DNA of 35,305 nucleotides, from assembly GCA_945862235.1 (NCBI GenBank), contig CAMAYU010000043.1, positions 1 to 35,305 of the forward strand. The letters are read 5' to 3'. Source of the DNA: Schlesneria paludicola DSM 18645. GTDB lineage: Bacteria; Planctomycetota; Planctomycetia; Planctomycetales; Planctomycetaceae. Shown piece by piece: positions 24,543 to 32,496 of the stretch (within the stretch, counting starts at the first letter, position 1; each line of letters starts with the position of its first letter). Made by a program: the position numbers and the translations under genes. Under the pieces are notes generated by a model, which worked only from the letters and a program-made list of their open reading frames with translations, had not been told where the DNA came from and searched no databases.

Positions 24543-26243
24543 TCACAAGATGTCGGGCAATTCGGTCATGAACTCCAGTTCCTCAACGGGAGCTGGCGCA
24601 GCTGTTGGTTTTGGGGGAGCGACCGCTGCGGGTGGCGTTTTGATGGGAGCGGGTTTGTTTGCTGGTGGGGCGGATGCGACGGGAGCCGCAACGGAACGCG
24701 GCGCGGCAACATTAGTCGTGGCCGTCGCGGTTGTTGGAACCGATACACGTCCGGCGACGGGCAATGTTCCCGCAGTCGCAATCATCGCGGGATTCGGTGA
24801 AGGGGACGCCGCTCCCGAATTCGATGGGATCGCGCCAGTGGGAACTTTTCCCGCCAGCGGATTCGCCGCCGCAACCGGCATCGATGGCATCGGCATTGCC
24901 GGTGCCATCTGCGGCATTCCCAACGGTGGCTGCCCGGAGATCATCGGTGCGCCGGGCAGCGGTTGAAACGGCAACGGCGGCATCGGCTGCTGTGGCATCG
25001 GCTGGTTTGGATAGCCAGGCATCGCACCTTGAGGGCCACCCATGGGAGGCATTCCGGGCATCTGCATTTGAGGGTAGGGCGCGTAGCCAGGGGGATAACC
25101 GGGCGGCATCTGTGGCATCGGCTGAAAAGACATTTGCTGAGGTTGCTGTGGTGGAGCAGCGGGTGCAGCCGTTGGCTTCGCCGATTTAAGAATCTTCGCT
25201 TTGCGTTCGTCTTCAACCGCCTGCTTCTTCTCTTTTTTATCGCGCAAGTCTTGGGCGTACTGCCGGGCCAAGGCCGGATCGGCAGCCAGCATTTCCTTGA
25301 GCTTTGCATCCGCACGACTATCCAACCGGATGTCGGTGAGCTGGCTCATCGCACTCCCCTCTTTATCGGCGGCTAGCTGCGCGAGCGACTCGTCGGTCAC
25401 GTCCTCTTTGAAAATCTTGATTCGTTTGAGTTCGCTCAAAACTTCATCAATGCTGGCGTGCCGCTCGGCGGGCTTCTTCTTGAGCAGCCGCGCAATCAAT
25501 CGGTCCATTTCGGGCGTGACGTTCGGATTGAATTCGGAGGCATTCGGTGGCGGAGTCGAGAGATGCTTTCGGAGTAGCTCTTCGGGGGTCGGCGCTTGAA
25601 AGGGCGTCTTACCGGTGAGGACTTCGTAGAACAGGATGCCCAAGCTGTAGAGGTCCGTTTGAAAAGTGGGGGCTTGCTTACGAATCGTCTCGGGCGCGAT
25701 GTAGGTCCGCGTCCCTTGAATGGTTTTGAGCCTGCCGCCACCGATCATCTTGGAAAAGCCTGTGACCTCTTTGCTGGAGAGCGAAAAATCGACGAGTCGA
25801 ATCTCACCGACCTTGTTCATCAGCACGTTGTCGGGCTTCACATCGCGATGAATCCAGCCCTTCGAGTGGACGTGGGACATCGCTTGGCAAATGCCTTCAA
25901 ACAATCGGCGTGCCCGCACATGGACCGACGAAATGTTGGCTTTGATCTGCAACTTGACGTTCGCCGCGCGGAAGTGCTCCATCGTCAGATACGTGTTATC
26001 GCGGCTCGACGAAAACTTCTCGAACTTGATGATGAGCGGATGGTCGAGCGTCTTGAGAACTTCGGATTCGTACTTCAATGATGCCTTGTTCTCTTTGAAG
26101 TCGGGCGTATCCGTCTTGAGCAGCTTCATGGCGAGATGTCGCCCCGACGCTTGCTCGATCACTTCCCAGACTTGGCTGCTACCGCCGGTGGCGATGCACA
26201 TGACAAGCTTGTACGTGCCGTCAATCAGTTCTTCGTCAGACAC
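24543..26243 (-). CDS. Ser/Thr protein kinase with Pro/Met/Gln-rich tail
   Basis: This 566-residue cytoplasmic protein has an N-terminal Hanks-type kinase domain (about 10-275). Key residues are AMK Lys40, HRDVKPDN with Asp134, and YIAPET (APE 183-185). Two motifs are unusual: the glycine loop is ATGGSSQVW and the DFG motif is DFS (152-154). Asp152 that binds magnesium remains, so activity is possible. A charged helical linker (about 290-355) is followed by a low-complexity tail (358-566) of Pro, Met, Gln and Ala, with repeated PMP, GYP and MPQ units and no membrane helix. The tail may mediate binding or condensation, which is inference. It lies between the HlyD-like and accA genes on the same strand. 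Confidence 0.88.
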   Translation of the reverse strand: MSDEELIDGTYKLVMCIATGGSSQVWEVIEQASGRHLAMKLLKTDTPDFKENKASLKYESEVLKTLDHPLIIKFEKFSSSRDNTYLTMEHFRAANVKLQIKANISSVHVRARRLFEGICQAMSHVHSKGWIHRDVKPDNVLMNKVGEIRLVDFSLSSKEVTGFSKMIGGGRLKTIQGTRTYIAPETIRKQAPTFQTDLYSLGILFYEVLTGKTPFQAPTPEELLRKHLSTPPPNASEFNPNVTPEMDRLIARLLKKKPAERHASIDEVLSELKRIKIFKEDVTDESLAQLAADKEGSAMSQLTDIRLDSRADAKLKEMLAADPALARQYAQDLRDKKEKKQAVEDERKAKILKSAKPTAAPAAPPQQPQQMSFQPMPQMPPGYPPGYAPYPQMQMPGMPPMGGPQGAMPGYPNQPMPQQPMPPLPFQPLPGAPMISGQPPLGMPQMAPAMPMPSMPVAAANPLAGKVPTGAIPSNSGAASPSPNPAMIATAGTLPVAGRVSVPTTATATTNVAAPRSVAAPVASAPPANKPAPIKTPPAAVAPPKPTAAPAPVEELEFMTELPDIL

Positions 26244-26309
26244 TGTTACATCCTCAATGAGTCACGCGACACAACCGCCACCGAACGACCTTTTAATTCA
26301 CTTGCCGGA

Positions 26310-26358
26310 CATTCGATGGCGGCGAAGCCCTCGCTTGCGCGTCGGGCTAGTTTGAAAT
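26310..26358. repeat. Repeat family I, half copy
   Basis: It matches 27838-27886 almost base for base (CATTCGATG, then AGCCCTCGCTTGCGCGTCGG, then GTTTGAAAT) but lacks the left arm of that palindrome. It lies between the HlyD-like gene and the kinase gene. Confidence 0.85.
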
Positions 26359-26378
26359 GTGTTCGAGTTGTCGGACCA

Positions 26379-27506
26379 CTAAAACCCCACCGCAGGCTTC
26401 GGTTTGGCTGGTTCGCCGCCTGGTGTCGTGGCCCCGGCCGTCGTCCCGGCTGCCGCCGCCGCATGTTTGAGCTGGAACGCGTCACCCAATTGATGTGACG
26501 CTTCGTAGATCACTTCATCACCTTCCGCGAACGGCCCGCTGACGAAGAGACGAGTCGATCCCACGGAACCCATCAAGGTCACGGGGACATCTCGCACGAC
26601 GGACTGCCGGATGACCTGAACCTTGCGTTGGCCATCGGACAGGTTGCCAATCGCACTGGTCGGAACTTCGGTCACGGGCTGACGTGGAACGAGCGGAACA
26701 TAAACGGTCTGCCCTGGCCTCAAACGACCGTCACCGTTGTCGATCACGATGACCGCCGAAGCGACCGATTCAAACAACTCGCGCAGCGCATCGAACCTCG
26801 TGTGCAGTGGCAACACCGCATCGATCTTTCCCTCAACATCGTTCGCTTCAATTTTGACCGAGAAGCTCTTCCCCTGCTCTGCGACAGATCGTTCGACGGG
26901 GACTTCCACTTTGACTTTGGAGACATCGACCACGATCGCCACGGGATCGCCCGCTCGGACAAACTGCCCCTCACCGACGAGCAGCCGCTGCAACTCGCCC
27001 GCGAATGGCGAACGGACGCTGCACAAATCCAAGTAGTGCTTGGCCAGATCGACCTCGGCCTTCGCGATATCGACTTTCGCCTGAAGCACTGCCTTCACAT
27101 TTTCGTCTTTGTCACCCGCCTGCTTCTGATCGAAGGTCGCGACTTTCAGCGCCCCTTCCGCCCGAGCCACGTTCAGTTTTGGAACGGTCGTATCGAGTCG
27201 GACGATCTCCCCCTGCGGCTGGATTTTCGAATTCGACTTCCCCTGAGCCTGTTTGACAACGCCATCAAACGGAGCGGACAGGGTGATCGTTTGCAGCGGT
27301 TCAACGGCCAGTGAGACCCGATATTTGTGAGGGTCAAGGATGCGCGAAGCCTGAGCTTTGACAATCACTTGATCGCCCGCCGACGCGACGGGCAACGGTC
27401 CTTTCGGATCGCTTTTTTTGTCCTGACCGAGCGACAGTTCCGCGTGTTGCCCCCATCCGCAAGCCGCGGCCAACAGCCCCGCGAAAACCAATTGTTGACG
27501 AGACAT
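26379..27506 (-). CDS. HlyD/RND-type periplasmic adaptor-like protein
   Basis: This exported protein of 375 residues starts with MSRQQLVFAGLLAAACGWGQ. The AAAC at 13-16 is a weak lipobox, so it may be a lipoprotein or be cleaved later near LGQ. A lipoyl-like hairpin (LSAPFDGVVKQAQGKSNSKI, then SVRSPFAGELQRLLVGEGQF) brackets a coiled-coil section. A beta-barrel region (VEVPVERSVAEQGKSFSVKI) and a membrane-proximal domain follow, which is the adaptor layout. The tail is Ala/Pro-rich. GGAAG precedes ATG 27506. No inner-membrane transporter or outer-membrane channel gene is in the window, so its partner is unknown. It is divergent from the thioredoxin-fold gene. Confidence 0.82.
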   Translation of the reverse strand: MSRQQLVFAGLLAAACGWGQHAELSLGQDKKSDPKGPLPVASAGDQVIVKAQASRILDPHKYRVSLAVEPLQTITLSAPFDGVVKQAQGKSNSKIQPQGEIVRLDTTVPKLNVARAEGALKVATFDQKQAGDKDENVKAVLQAKVDIAKAEVDLAKHYLDLCSVRSPFAGELQRLLVGEGQFVRAGDPVAIVVDVSKVKVEVPVERSVAEQGKSFSVKIEANDVEGKIDAVLPLHTRFDALRELFESVASAVIVIDNGDGRLRPGQTVYVPLVPRQPVTEVPTSAIGNLSDGQRKVQVIRQSVVRDVPVTLMGSVGSTRLFVSGPFAEGDEVIYEASHQLGDAFQLKHAAAAAGTTAGATTPGGEPAKPKPAVGF

Positions 27507-27936
27507 TGTGCTTCCATCCTTCGACGCGAGATGACTTTGATCCCCTCTCCGAATGAAGGGAATCTGATGGCCGGGTAAGCTACGTCTGACCTCCCGGACT
27601 GTCAACGAGCCGCGCGATGCGCACATCCTGTCGATCATGCATCAAAGTCCGACTTTTACGGCACGCCTTGTCGCTCGATGTCTCTTCGATCAAGATGCCC
27701 GCCGCCCAAGACGACCCCACCTGAAAAGATCGTCCCGCCTCGAAGCGCCGCCCACTCAAACCACTGGTCTTGAATGAGCCGCATGACTCCTGTTTGTGCC
27801 TCGAAAAACTAGCCCGACGCGCAAGCGAGGGCTGGGCATTCGATGACGGTGAAGCCCTCGCTTGCGCGTCGGGCTAGTTTTGAAATACCCTCCATGACCT
27901 GCCTCCAGTTTGCCCATCATCAGAAAGGATGTCTCC
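27507..27936. promoter_or_regulatory. Divergent intergenic region between HlyD-like and thioredoxin-fold genes
   Basis: It must contain promoters for both genes; I cannot place the boxes. Its right part holds the perfect 29-bp inverted repeat of family I. The rest shows no open frame worth calling. Confidence 0.45.
27805..27881. repeat. Repeat family I, full palindrome
   Basis: Two perfect 29-bp arms (27805-27833 and 27853-27881; core CTAGCCCGACGCGCAAGCGA) surround a 19-base centre. A half copy lies at 26310-26358. Confidence 0.92.
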
Positions 27937-29286
27937 GTGAGTTCTCTGCTCGTTGGATTGATGCTTGTTGTGACTCAGGTTTCCGCGACGGAAGTTCCGT
28001 TGGGGACCGAGTTGCAATACGCCGGATCGCTCAGTCAGAAGACGAAGGCGGGCTTCACTGAAGCCAAGTCGTTCTCGGTCTATGCCGTGACGATCGCGAA
28101 TGAGGACGGAGCCGCTCAGATCGCGTGGAGTCTCGACGAACGCGGCGGTGGCGGTTGGGCGTGGCCCGAGCGGTTCGGACTGCTCGCGCCGGGATCGACC
28201 GACAAAGCGAAGTCGCTCCCGATTCGATTGCTTCACACGCACGAGGCCACTCAATATCCCCTGCCCCTCCGCTCGCCGGTGTTTGAGTTTCACGGCAAGC
28301 TCGCCGCCGATGCTTCGTGGGCCGACGGTCGTTACGAATATCGAGTGACTCGCAAACGCAAAGTGAAGGACCGCGATTGCTGGCAGATCGAAGTCACGTC
28401 GAACATCGGCCGTGCTCAGACGCTCGTCGTCGAAGCGGGCAGCGGAATCCTGGTCTCGCTCGATGAACGGGTCTTCATGGGCATGGGCGATGAGTTCCAA
28501 CTGAAGTTCGAGCTTCAATCGCAAAAGCCGCTGGCGTCCGCCGAACAGAGCAAGTCGCGAGCAGTATTCGATTCCCTGCGCGACCTGCAACTGTCGCTCA
28601 GTCGCACCGGTGAACAGAAGCTCGTGGAACTGACGGCCTCACAGTTGAAGGCCACTCAAGCCGCGATCGGCAAAATCGAGAAACAGTCCGAAGGGACTGC
28701 GTGGTCGAAACTGTCCGCGGTCGTTTCGAAGGACTTGGTCCAGCAACAGCGACGGCTCGAAGGAGTCGCCGGCCTGGAACAGAAGTTCGTGGGGCAAGCC
28801 GCTCCTCAGTTGAAGCTCAAGCAGGCAAACGGCAAAGCGATTCCCGAGGCCGAACTCAAAGGCAACGTCGTCGTCCTGCACTTCTGGGAATATCGAGGCG
28901 ACCCGCTCACCGAACCGTATGGCCAGGTCGGCTACCTCGATTTTCTCAACAACAAGCGCAAGAAGTTGGGAGCGAAAGTGATCGGCATCAACGTCGATTC
29001 CCGTTTCGCCGAGACGGACAAAGTGGGCGCAGCAAATCGGTCCCTCAAGAAGCTTCAAGAATTCATGAACCTCGGCTACGACGTGGCGATCGACGACGGT
29101 GCCCTGTTGACGAGCTTCGGCGACCCGCGCAGCCTCGGCTCCCCCCTGCCCCTCTGGGTTGTGATCGGTCACGACGGCAAAGTCGCTCACTACCACATCG
29201 GCTTCTACGAAATCCGCCCCGACGAAGGTCTGAAGCAACTCGACGAAGCCGTCGTCGAAGCGTTGCGAAAACAAAAGGCCAAGTAG
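27937..29286 (+). CDS. Exported protein with C-terminal thioredoxin-like fold lacking cysteines
   Basis: This protein of 449 residues starts at GTG 27937, seven bases after AAAGGA. The signal peptide is roughly SSLLVGLMLVVTQVSA. The N-terminal 280 residues are an uncharacterised domain with a predicted helical section near 200-270. From about 283, GQAAPQLKLKQANGKAIPEA, then GNVVVLHFWEYRGDP and GAKVIGINVDSR, form the TlpA/AhpC-like thioredoxin fold. In active redoxins the segment after FW holds CxxC; here it reads FWEYRGDPLTEPYG with no cysteine, so thiol redox chemistry by the usual motif is not possible. A structural or binding role is likely. A 41-bp palindrome array begins 75 bases downstream. 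Confidence 0.85.
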   Translation: MSSLLVGLMLVVTQVSATEVPLGTELQYAGSLSQKTKAGFTEAKSFSVYAVTIANEDGAAQIAWSLDERGGGGWAWPERFGLLAPGSTDKAKSLPIRLLHTHEATQYPLPLRSPVFEFHGKLAADASWADGRYEYRVTRKRKVKDRDCWQIEVTSNIGRAQTLVVEAGSGILVSLDERVFMGMGDEFQLKFELQSQKPLASAEQSKSRAVFDSLRDLQLSLSRTGEQKLVELTASQLKATQAAIGKIEKQSEGTAWSKLSAVVSKDLVQQQRRLEGVAGLEQKFVGQAAPQLKLKQANGKAIPEAELKGNVVVLHFWEYRGDPLTEPYGQVGYLDFLNNKRKKLGAKVIGINVDSRFAETDKVGAANRSLKKLQEFMNLGYDVAIDDGALLTSFGDPRSLGSPLPLWVVIGHDGKVAHYHIGFYEIRPDEGLKQLDEAVVEALRKQKAK

Positions 29287-29292
29287 TCTCAC

Positions 29293-29336
29293 GCGAAAAC
29301 TCCGGCCGGTCGTCTGACGGACGGACGAGTTTTCGG
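29293..29336 (+). terminator. Possible hairpin after thioredoxin-fold gene
   Basis: CGAAAACT (29294-29301) pairs with AGTTTTCG (29328-29335), with further GC pairing inside. It lies just after the stop and could terminate transcription or be a diverged outlier of the adjacent array. Confidence 0.35.
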
Positions 29337-29360
29337 TGCGTGCGACGATTTCTTCGGTCT

Positions 29361-29647
29361 CAAACGAGTGTTGTTTGTCTCGCTCTGGAAGAGTTCTGCA
29401 TCACACGGCTCTCGTTTGTGGCTCAACAGAAGCTTTGTCGTCTAAACGAGAGCCGTTTGTCTCTCTGCGGCGCATCTAAGCTGCAAACGAGAGTCGTTTG
29501 CGGCTCATTGGAGCGTTTGCGTGCCAAACGAACGTCGTTTGTCCGACATTCGCGCCGATTTGTTCCAAACGAGACTCGTTTGGGCCGCCGTGGCGTATTT
29601 GCCCGGCGAACGAGAGCCGTTTGCGGCACGTTTGCGGGCTTCATCGA
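29361..29647. repeat. Seven-unit 41-bp tandem array of 17-bp palindromes
   Basis: Palindromes start at 29361, 29402, 29443, 29484, 29525, 29566 and 29607, exactly 41 bases apart. The consensus is CAAACGAGNNTCGTTTG; the second unit is the most diverged (CACACGGCTCTCGTTTG). The 24-base segments between differ in sequence but share fixed bases: C at position 6, G at 11 and T at 18 in all seven, counting the one after the last palindrome. The unit length is not a multiple of three and every frame is interrupted or arginine-rich, so it is not a coding repeat. Spacing near four DNA turns puts the palindromes on about the same face, which suits a multi-site binding protein. Confidence 0.92.
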
Positions 29648-29820
29648 CGTATCAGCTTCGACAGACACAAGTTGCAACGAGCGGCGTTTTCGGGACCATC
29701 TCGCAACCAGTCCCGCCTATCCGCAATTTTAGGCTTCTGTTATCAACCGGCCGAAATCGCCGGTCGAGAGTCGAGCGGCGGTTCGTTTCGTCGCGCGATG
29801 GATCGCGCAGGAAGGTTGCC
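29648..29820. promoter_or_regulatory. Leader between palindrome array and lipoprotein gene
   Basis: About 170 bases with no open frame of note, ending with AGGAAGG five bases before the lipoprotein start. It is the likely promoter and leader for that gene; boxes cannot be assigned safely. Confidence 0.4.
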
Positions 29821-31356
29821 ATGACACGGACGTTGCTCTCCGGCGCAATCGGTTTGTCGCTGGTTCTGCTGGCGGGATGCACCAGCGGGCCGCTTGGGCC
29901 TCGAACCGCCTACACACCGGTTCCGCCCAGTCGAACCGGACAGCCGGTCAGCCATCCGCCAATTGCCACCCAGCCGGTGATTACTCCGACGGGCTTGATT
30001 GGTTCAGGGTCCGCGTCTTCGGTGCGAGTCATTCCCGGTGCCGCCCTGCCCCGTCACGCGATGGTTCAGGTGCAGCAGGGCCTTCAATTCGGTAGCCAAG
30101 CCGCACTGCAAACAGGCATTCGGCCGCTGGCGATGCTCGCGTCGAACGGCCAAATGATCGACGGCCGACCGATGCCCGTGATCGACAGCGCGGCGCAAAT
30201 GCCTCGGAATGGAGGTGCCCGGCCACGCCGAGAAGCCGTCGGCGCAGCGAGTACCGGCCTCCCTTCGTCCAGCGCCCGCGTGCCCGATCTTCCGGCCACG
30301 CCGCAGGAAGATTTGAAATATCGCGGCGGCAGGATCATCCGCGATCTGAGCTATATCAACCTTTATGTCGGCGGGCAGGACGCTTGGGATCCGACGGACT
30401 GGAAGAGCATCGATAAATACCTCGCCGCCGCGATGGCGGACGCACATTTAAACAACGTCCTCGTGCAGTATTTCGGAAATACACCGATCAGTTCGACCTT
30501 CAAGAAGTCGTTCTTTCTCTCGGGCTGGCGGCCGCAGTTCGTCGCGAAAGGCGACCTCGAACGGCAACTGAAGAGTCTGCATGCGGGCGGAGCTTTCAGC
30601 GGCTACGACCTTCCCAACACCTGCATCAATTTTCTATTGCCACGCGGGACCGTTCTGGGCGATCCGAATGGCGGCGAGCAACTCGCCCTCCAAAGCAAAG
30701 CCATTCCCATGGAAGAGGCCGAAGATTCGACCGGCGGTCTGGGCGGATATCACGGCTCGCTCCATCTCGGTGCGACGACGCTCTATTACTCGACCGCCGC
30801 TTACTCCGAGCGGTTGCCGAACGGTGGATCGAACGGCATCCCCGTCTTCGATCAGAACTGGAAAAATGTCGTCGCCACGATGTATCACGAGTTGCAAGAG
30901 TTCCGCACGGACCCCGATGTCGATGACGCGATCCGCGACGGCACCTCGGCGGGCACCCGCTATCTTGGCTGGACATCCGATAGCGGCCTCGAAGTGGGAG
31001 ACTACCCCATCGCGGCCGCCCGTCAGTTGAAGCAAGTCTTCGTCGAAGTCCCGCTCGCCGACGGCAGCGGCATGGTTCCCGTGCAGCTTCAATACTCGAA
31101 CGCCGTTCATGGACCGGAAGGCCCGATCCCCTACCCTCACGGCATGGAACCACCGCCGGGTACTCAGCCGCTTCCTAATCCGACCCCGCAACCGCCGACT
31201 CCGCAGCCTCAACCCAACAACGGGCCAGGTACAACTCCCACTCAACCCCCCACCCCGATCACAACCGACCCCGAACTGGCCAAAGTGATCGCTCAATGGA
31301 ATCAACTCGAAGACTTCGTCAAGAAGGCGATCGTGCGGCTGGCCGGATCGAGGTGA
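29821..31356 (+). CDS. Lipoprotein with HELQE motif and Pro-rich tail
   Basis: This 511-residue protein starts at ATG 29821, five bases after AGGAAGG. The N-terminus MTRTLLSGAIGLSLVLLAGC has a classic lipobox (LLAGC, Cys20). Residues 21-160 are Pro/Gly/Thr-rich. A folded region from about 165 (GGRIIRDLSYINLYVGGQDA) includes GGYHGSLHLG, then MYHELQEFRTDPDVDDA with HELQE at 356-360. That pattern, a His-Glu helix followed by TDP, resembles surface proteins such as the plant EXORDIUM type and could bind metal; HExxH is not present. The tail (about 440-480) is Pro/Gln/Thr-rich, followed by a short helix. The frame is open 100 codons further upstream into the repeat array, but the lipobox and ribosome-binding site decide the start. 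Confidence 0.85.
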   Translation: MTRTLLSGAIGLSLVLLAGCTSGPLGPRTAYTPVPPSRTGQPVSHPPIATQPVITPTGLIGSGSASSVRVIPGAALPRHAMVQVQQGLQFGSQAALQTGIRPLAMLASNGQMIDGRPMPVIDSAAQMPRNGGARPRREAVGAASTGLPSSSARVPDLPATPQEDLKYRGGRIIRDLSYINLYVGGQDAWDPTDWKSIDKYLAAAMADAHLNNVLVQYFGNTPISSTFKKSFFLSGWRPQFVAKGDLERQLKSLHAGGAFSGYDLPNTCINFLLPRGTVLGDPNGGEQLALQSKAIPMEEAEDSTGGLGGYHGSLHLGATTLYYSTAAYSERLPNGGSNGIPVFDQNWKNVVATMYHELQEFRTDPDVDDAIRDGTSAGTRYLGWTSDSGLEVGDYPIAAARQLKQVFVEVPLADGSGMVPVQLQYSNAVHGPEGPIPYPHGMEPPPGTQPLPNPTPQPPTPQPQPNNGPGTTPTQPPTPITTDPELAKVIAQWNQLEDFVKKAIVRLAGSR

Positions 31357-31445
31357 GCAAATAGACTCACATAGAAAACTGCGCAGGTGAGCCGGGTGGG
31401 GCTTCAAACTGCCCCGAATAATGGATCACACCCAGGATCACACCC

Positions 31446-32306
31446 ATGAAAACTATTCGCGGAAAGAGTGCCCTCATCACGGGAGCGGCAGCGGGGATCG
31501 GACGCGGGATCGCGCTGGCTCTTGCGCGCGAGGGAGCCGATCTCTATCTGCTCGATATCGACGAGGCGGGACTCGCGGCCGTCGCGGTCGAAGTCACCGC
31601 ACTGGGCGTCTTAGTCCATACCGATCGGTGCGACTTGTCACAGCCTTCCGAAATCACGCGCGCGACGAGCGCGATGCTGGAACGCGGCTTCACGCCCGAC
31701 ATCCTCGTCAACAACGCGGGGTTGGCGTACTACGGGCCGACGCATTTAATGACCGCCGCGCAGTGGGACCGCTTGATGAGCGTGAACCTGCTCGCTCCGA
31801 TCCAACTCACGCAGGAGTTGCTCCCCACACTGAAGAGCCGCCCCGAGGCTCACATTCTGAATGTGTGCAGCATCAGCGGTCTCGTCGCCGGAGGTCGCTT
31901 CGCGGCGTATCACACGAGCAAGTTCGGACTCATCGGCTACACCGCCGCGCTACGGGCGGAATACGGCCGACAGGGCCTCGGCGTCTCGGCCCTCTGCCCC
32001 GGCCCGGTCCTCACGAACCTCTATCGCAACGCCGATTCGTCTCGCCCGGACAAGCCGATCCCCGAACCACCGCGCTGGCTGTGCAGCTCGATCGACACCG
32101 TCGCCGCCGGAGCGATCAAAGCCATCCGCCGCAACAAACGCCAACTCCTGATCGGCCCGCTGGCGCACTTGCTGTCGTGGTTGAACTGGCTCGCACCGGG
32201 AGTGATCGACTTCCTCAATCACTTCTCGCGGGGAAAGAAGAAGCGGTCGCCTGTCACTACCGCAACAACCAACAGCGTTCCAGAAGAGTCACGTCGAGCC
32301 GCGTGA
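31446..32306 (+). CDS. Short-chain dehydrogenase/reductase
   Basis: This 286-residue NAD(P)-dependent oxidoreductase has the Rossmann motif TGAAAGIG near residues 12-19, DLYLLDIDEAGL after strand two (Asp favouring NAD), NNAG, and the catalytic YHTSK (Tyr155, Lys159) with an upstream Ser in NVCSISG. The PGPVLTNLY segment is typical of classical SDRs. The C-terminal third has a hydrophobic stretch (LLIGPLAHLLSWLNWLAPGV) and a basic tail, which may attach it to the membrane; members of this size often act on lipids or steroid-like substrates. Substrate unknown. Two direct copies of GGATCACACCCA lie just before the ATG. It faces a second SDR gene across an inverted repeat. Confidence 0.9.
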   Translation: MKTIRGKSALITGAAAGIGRGIALALAREGADLYLLDIDEAGLAAVAVEVTALGVLVHTDRCDLSQPSEITRATSAMLERGFTPDILVNNAGLAYYGPTHLMTAAQWDRLMSVNLLAPIQLTQELLPTLKSRPEAHILNVCSISGLVAGGRFAAYHTSKFGLIGYTAALRAEYGRQGLGVSALCPGPVLTNLYRNADSSRPDKPIPEPPRWLCSSIDTVAAGAIKAIRRNKRQLLIGPLAHLLSWLNWLAPGVIDFLNHFSRGKKKRSPVTTATTNSVPEESRRAA

Positions 32307-32366
32307 CTCCTTCCAGCCCTGCCTGATCACGATCGACTCGTTTCACCGCGTGAGCAAGGGTGAGAT

Positions 32367-32446
32367 GTTTAACCGCGACCCTCTGGGGAGCGCGGCGAGT
32401 TGCGAGTCGCCCGCACAACGCGCTCCCCAGAGGGTCGCGGTTAAAC
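32367..32446. repeat. Perfect 28-bp inverted repeat J between convergent SDR genes
   Basis: Arms at 32367-32394 and 32419-32446 (core AACCGCGACCCTCTGGGGAG) pair perfectly around 24 bases. It lies 60 bases after the first SDR stop and 50 bases from the second, so it may be a bidirectional terminator as well as a dispersed element. Confidence 0.88.
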
Positions 32447-32496
32447 GGACAAACGCCTCATTCTTGGCTGCGTGAGGTATCAATGGCGGACATGCC

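Noticed and set aside
29361-29647. CRISPR array
   Set aside because: Units are only 17 bp and differ from each other, the intervening 24-base segments share fixed positions, and no cas gene is in the window. A degenerate palindromic tandem repeat fits better.
28701-29732. 343-codon plus-strand open frame over the thioredoxin-fold gene and the array
   Set aside because: It overlaps a well-supported gene in another frame, is very Arg/Ser-rich, and the 41-bp period shifts frame each unit.
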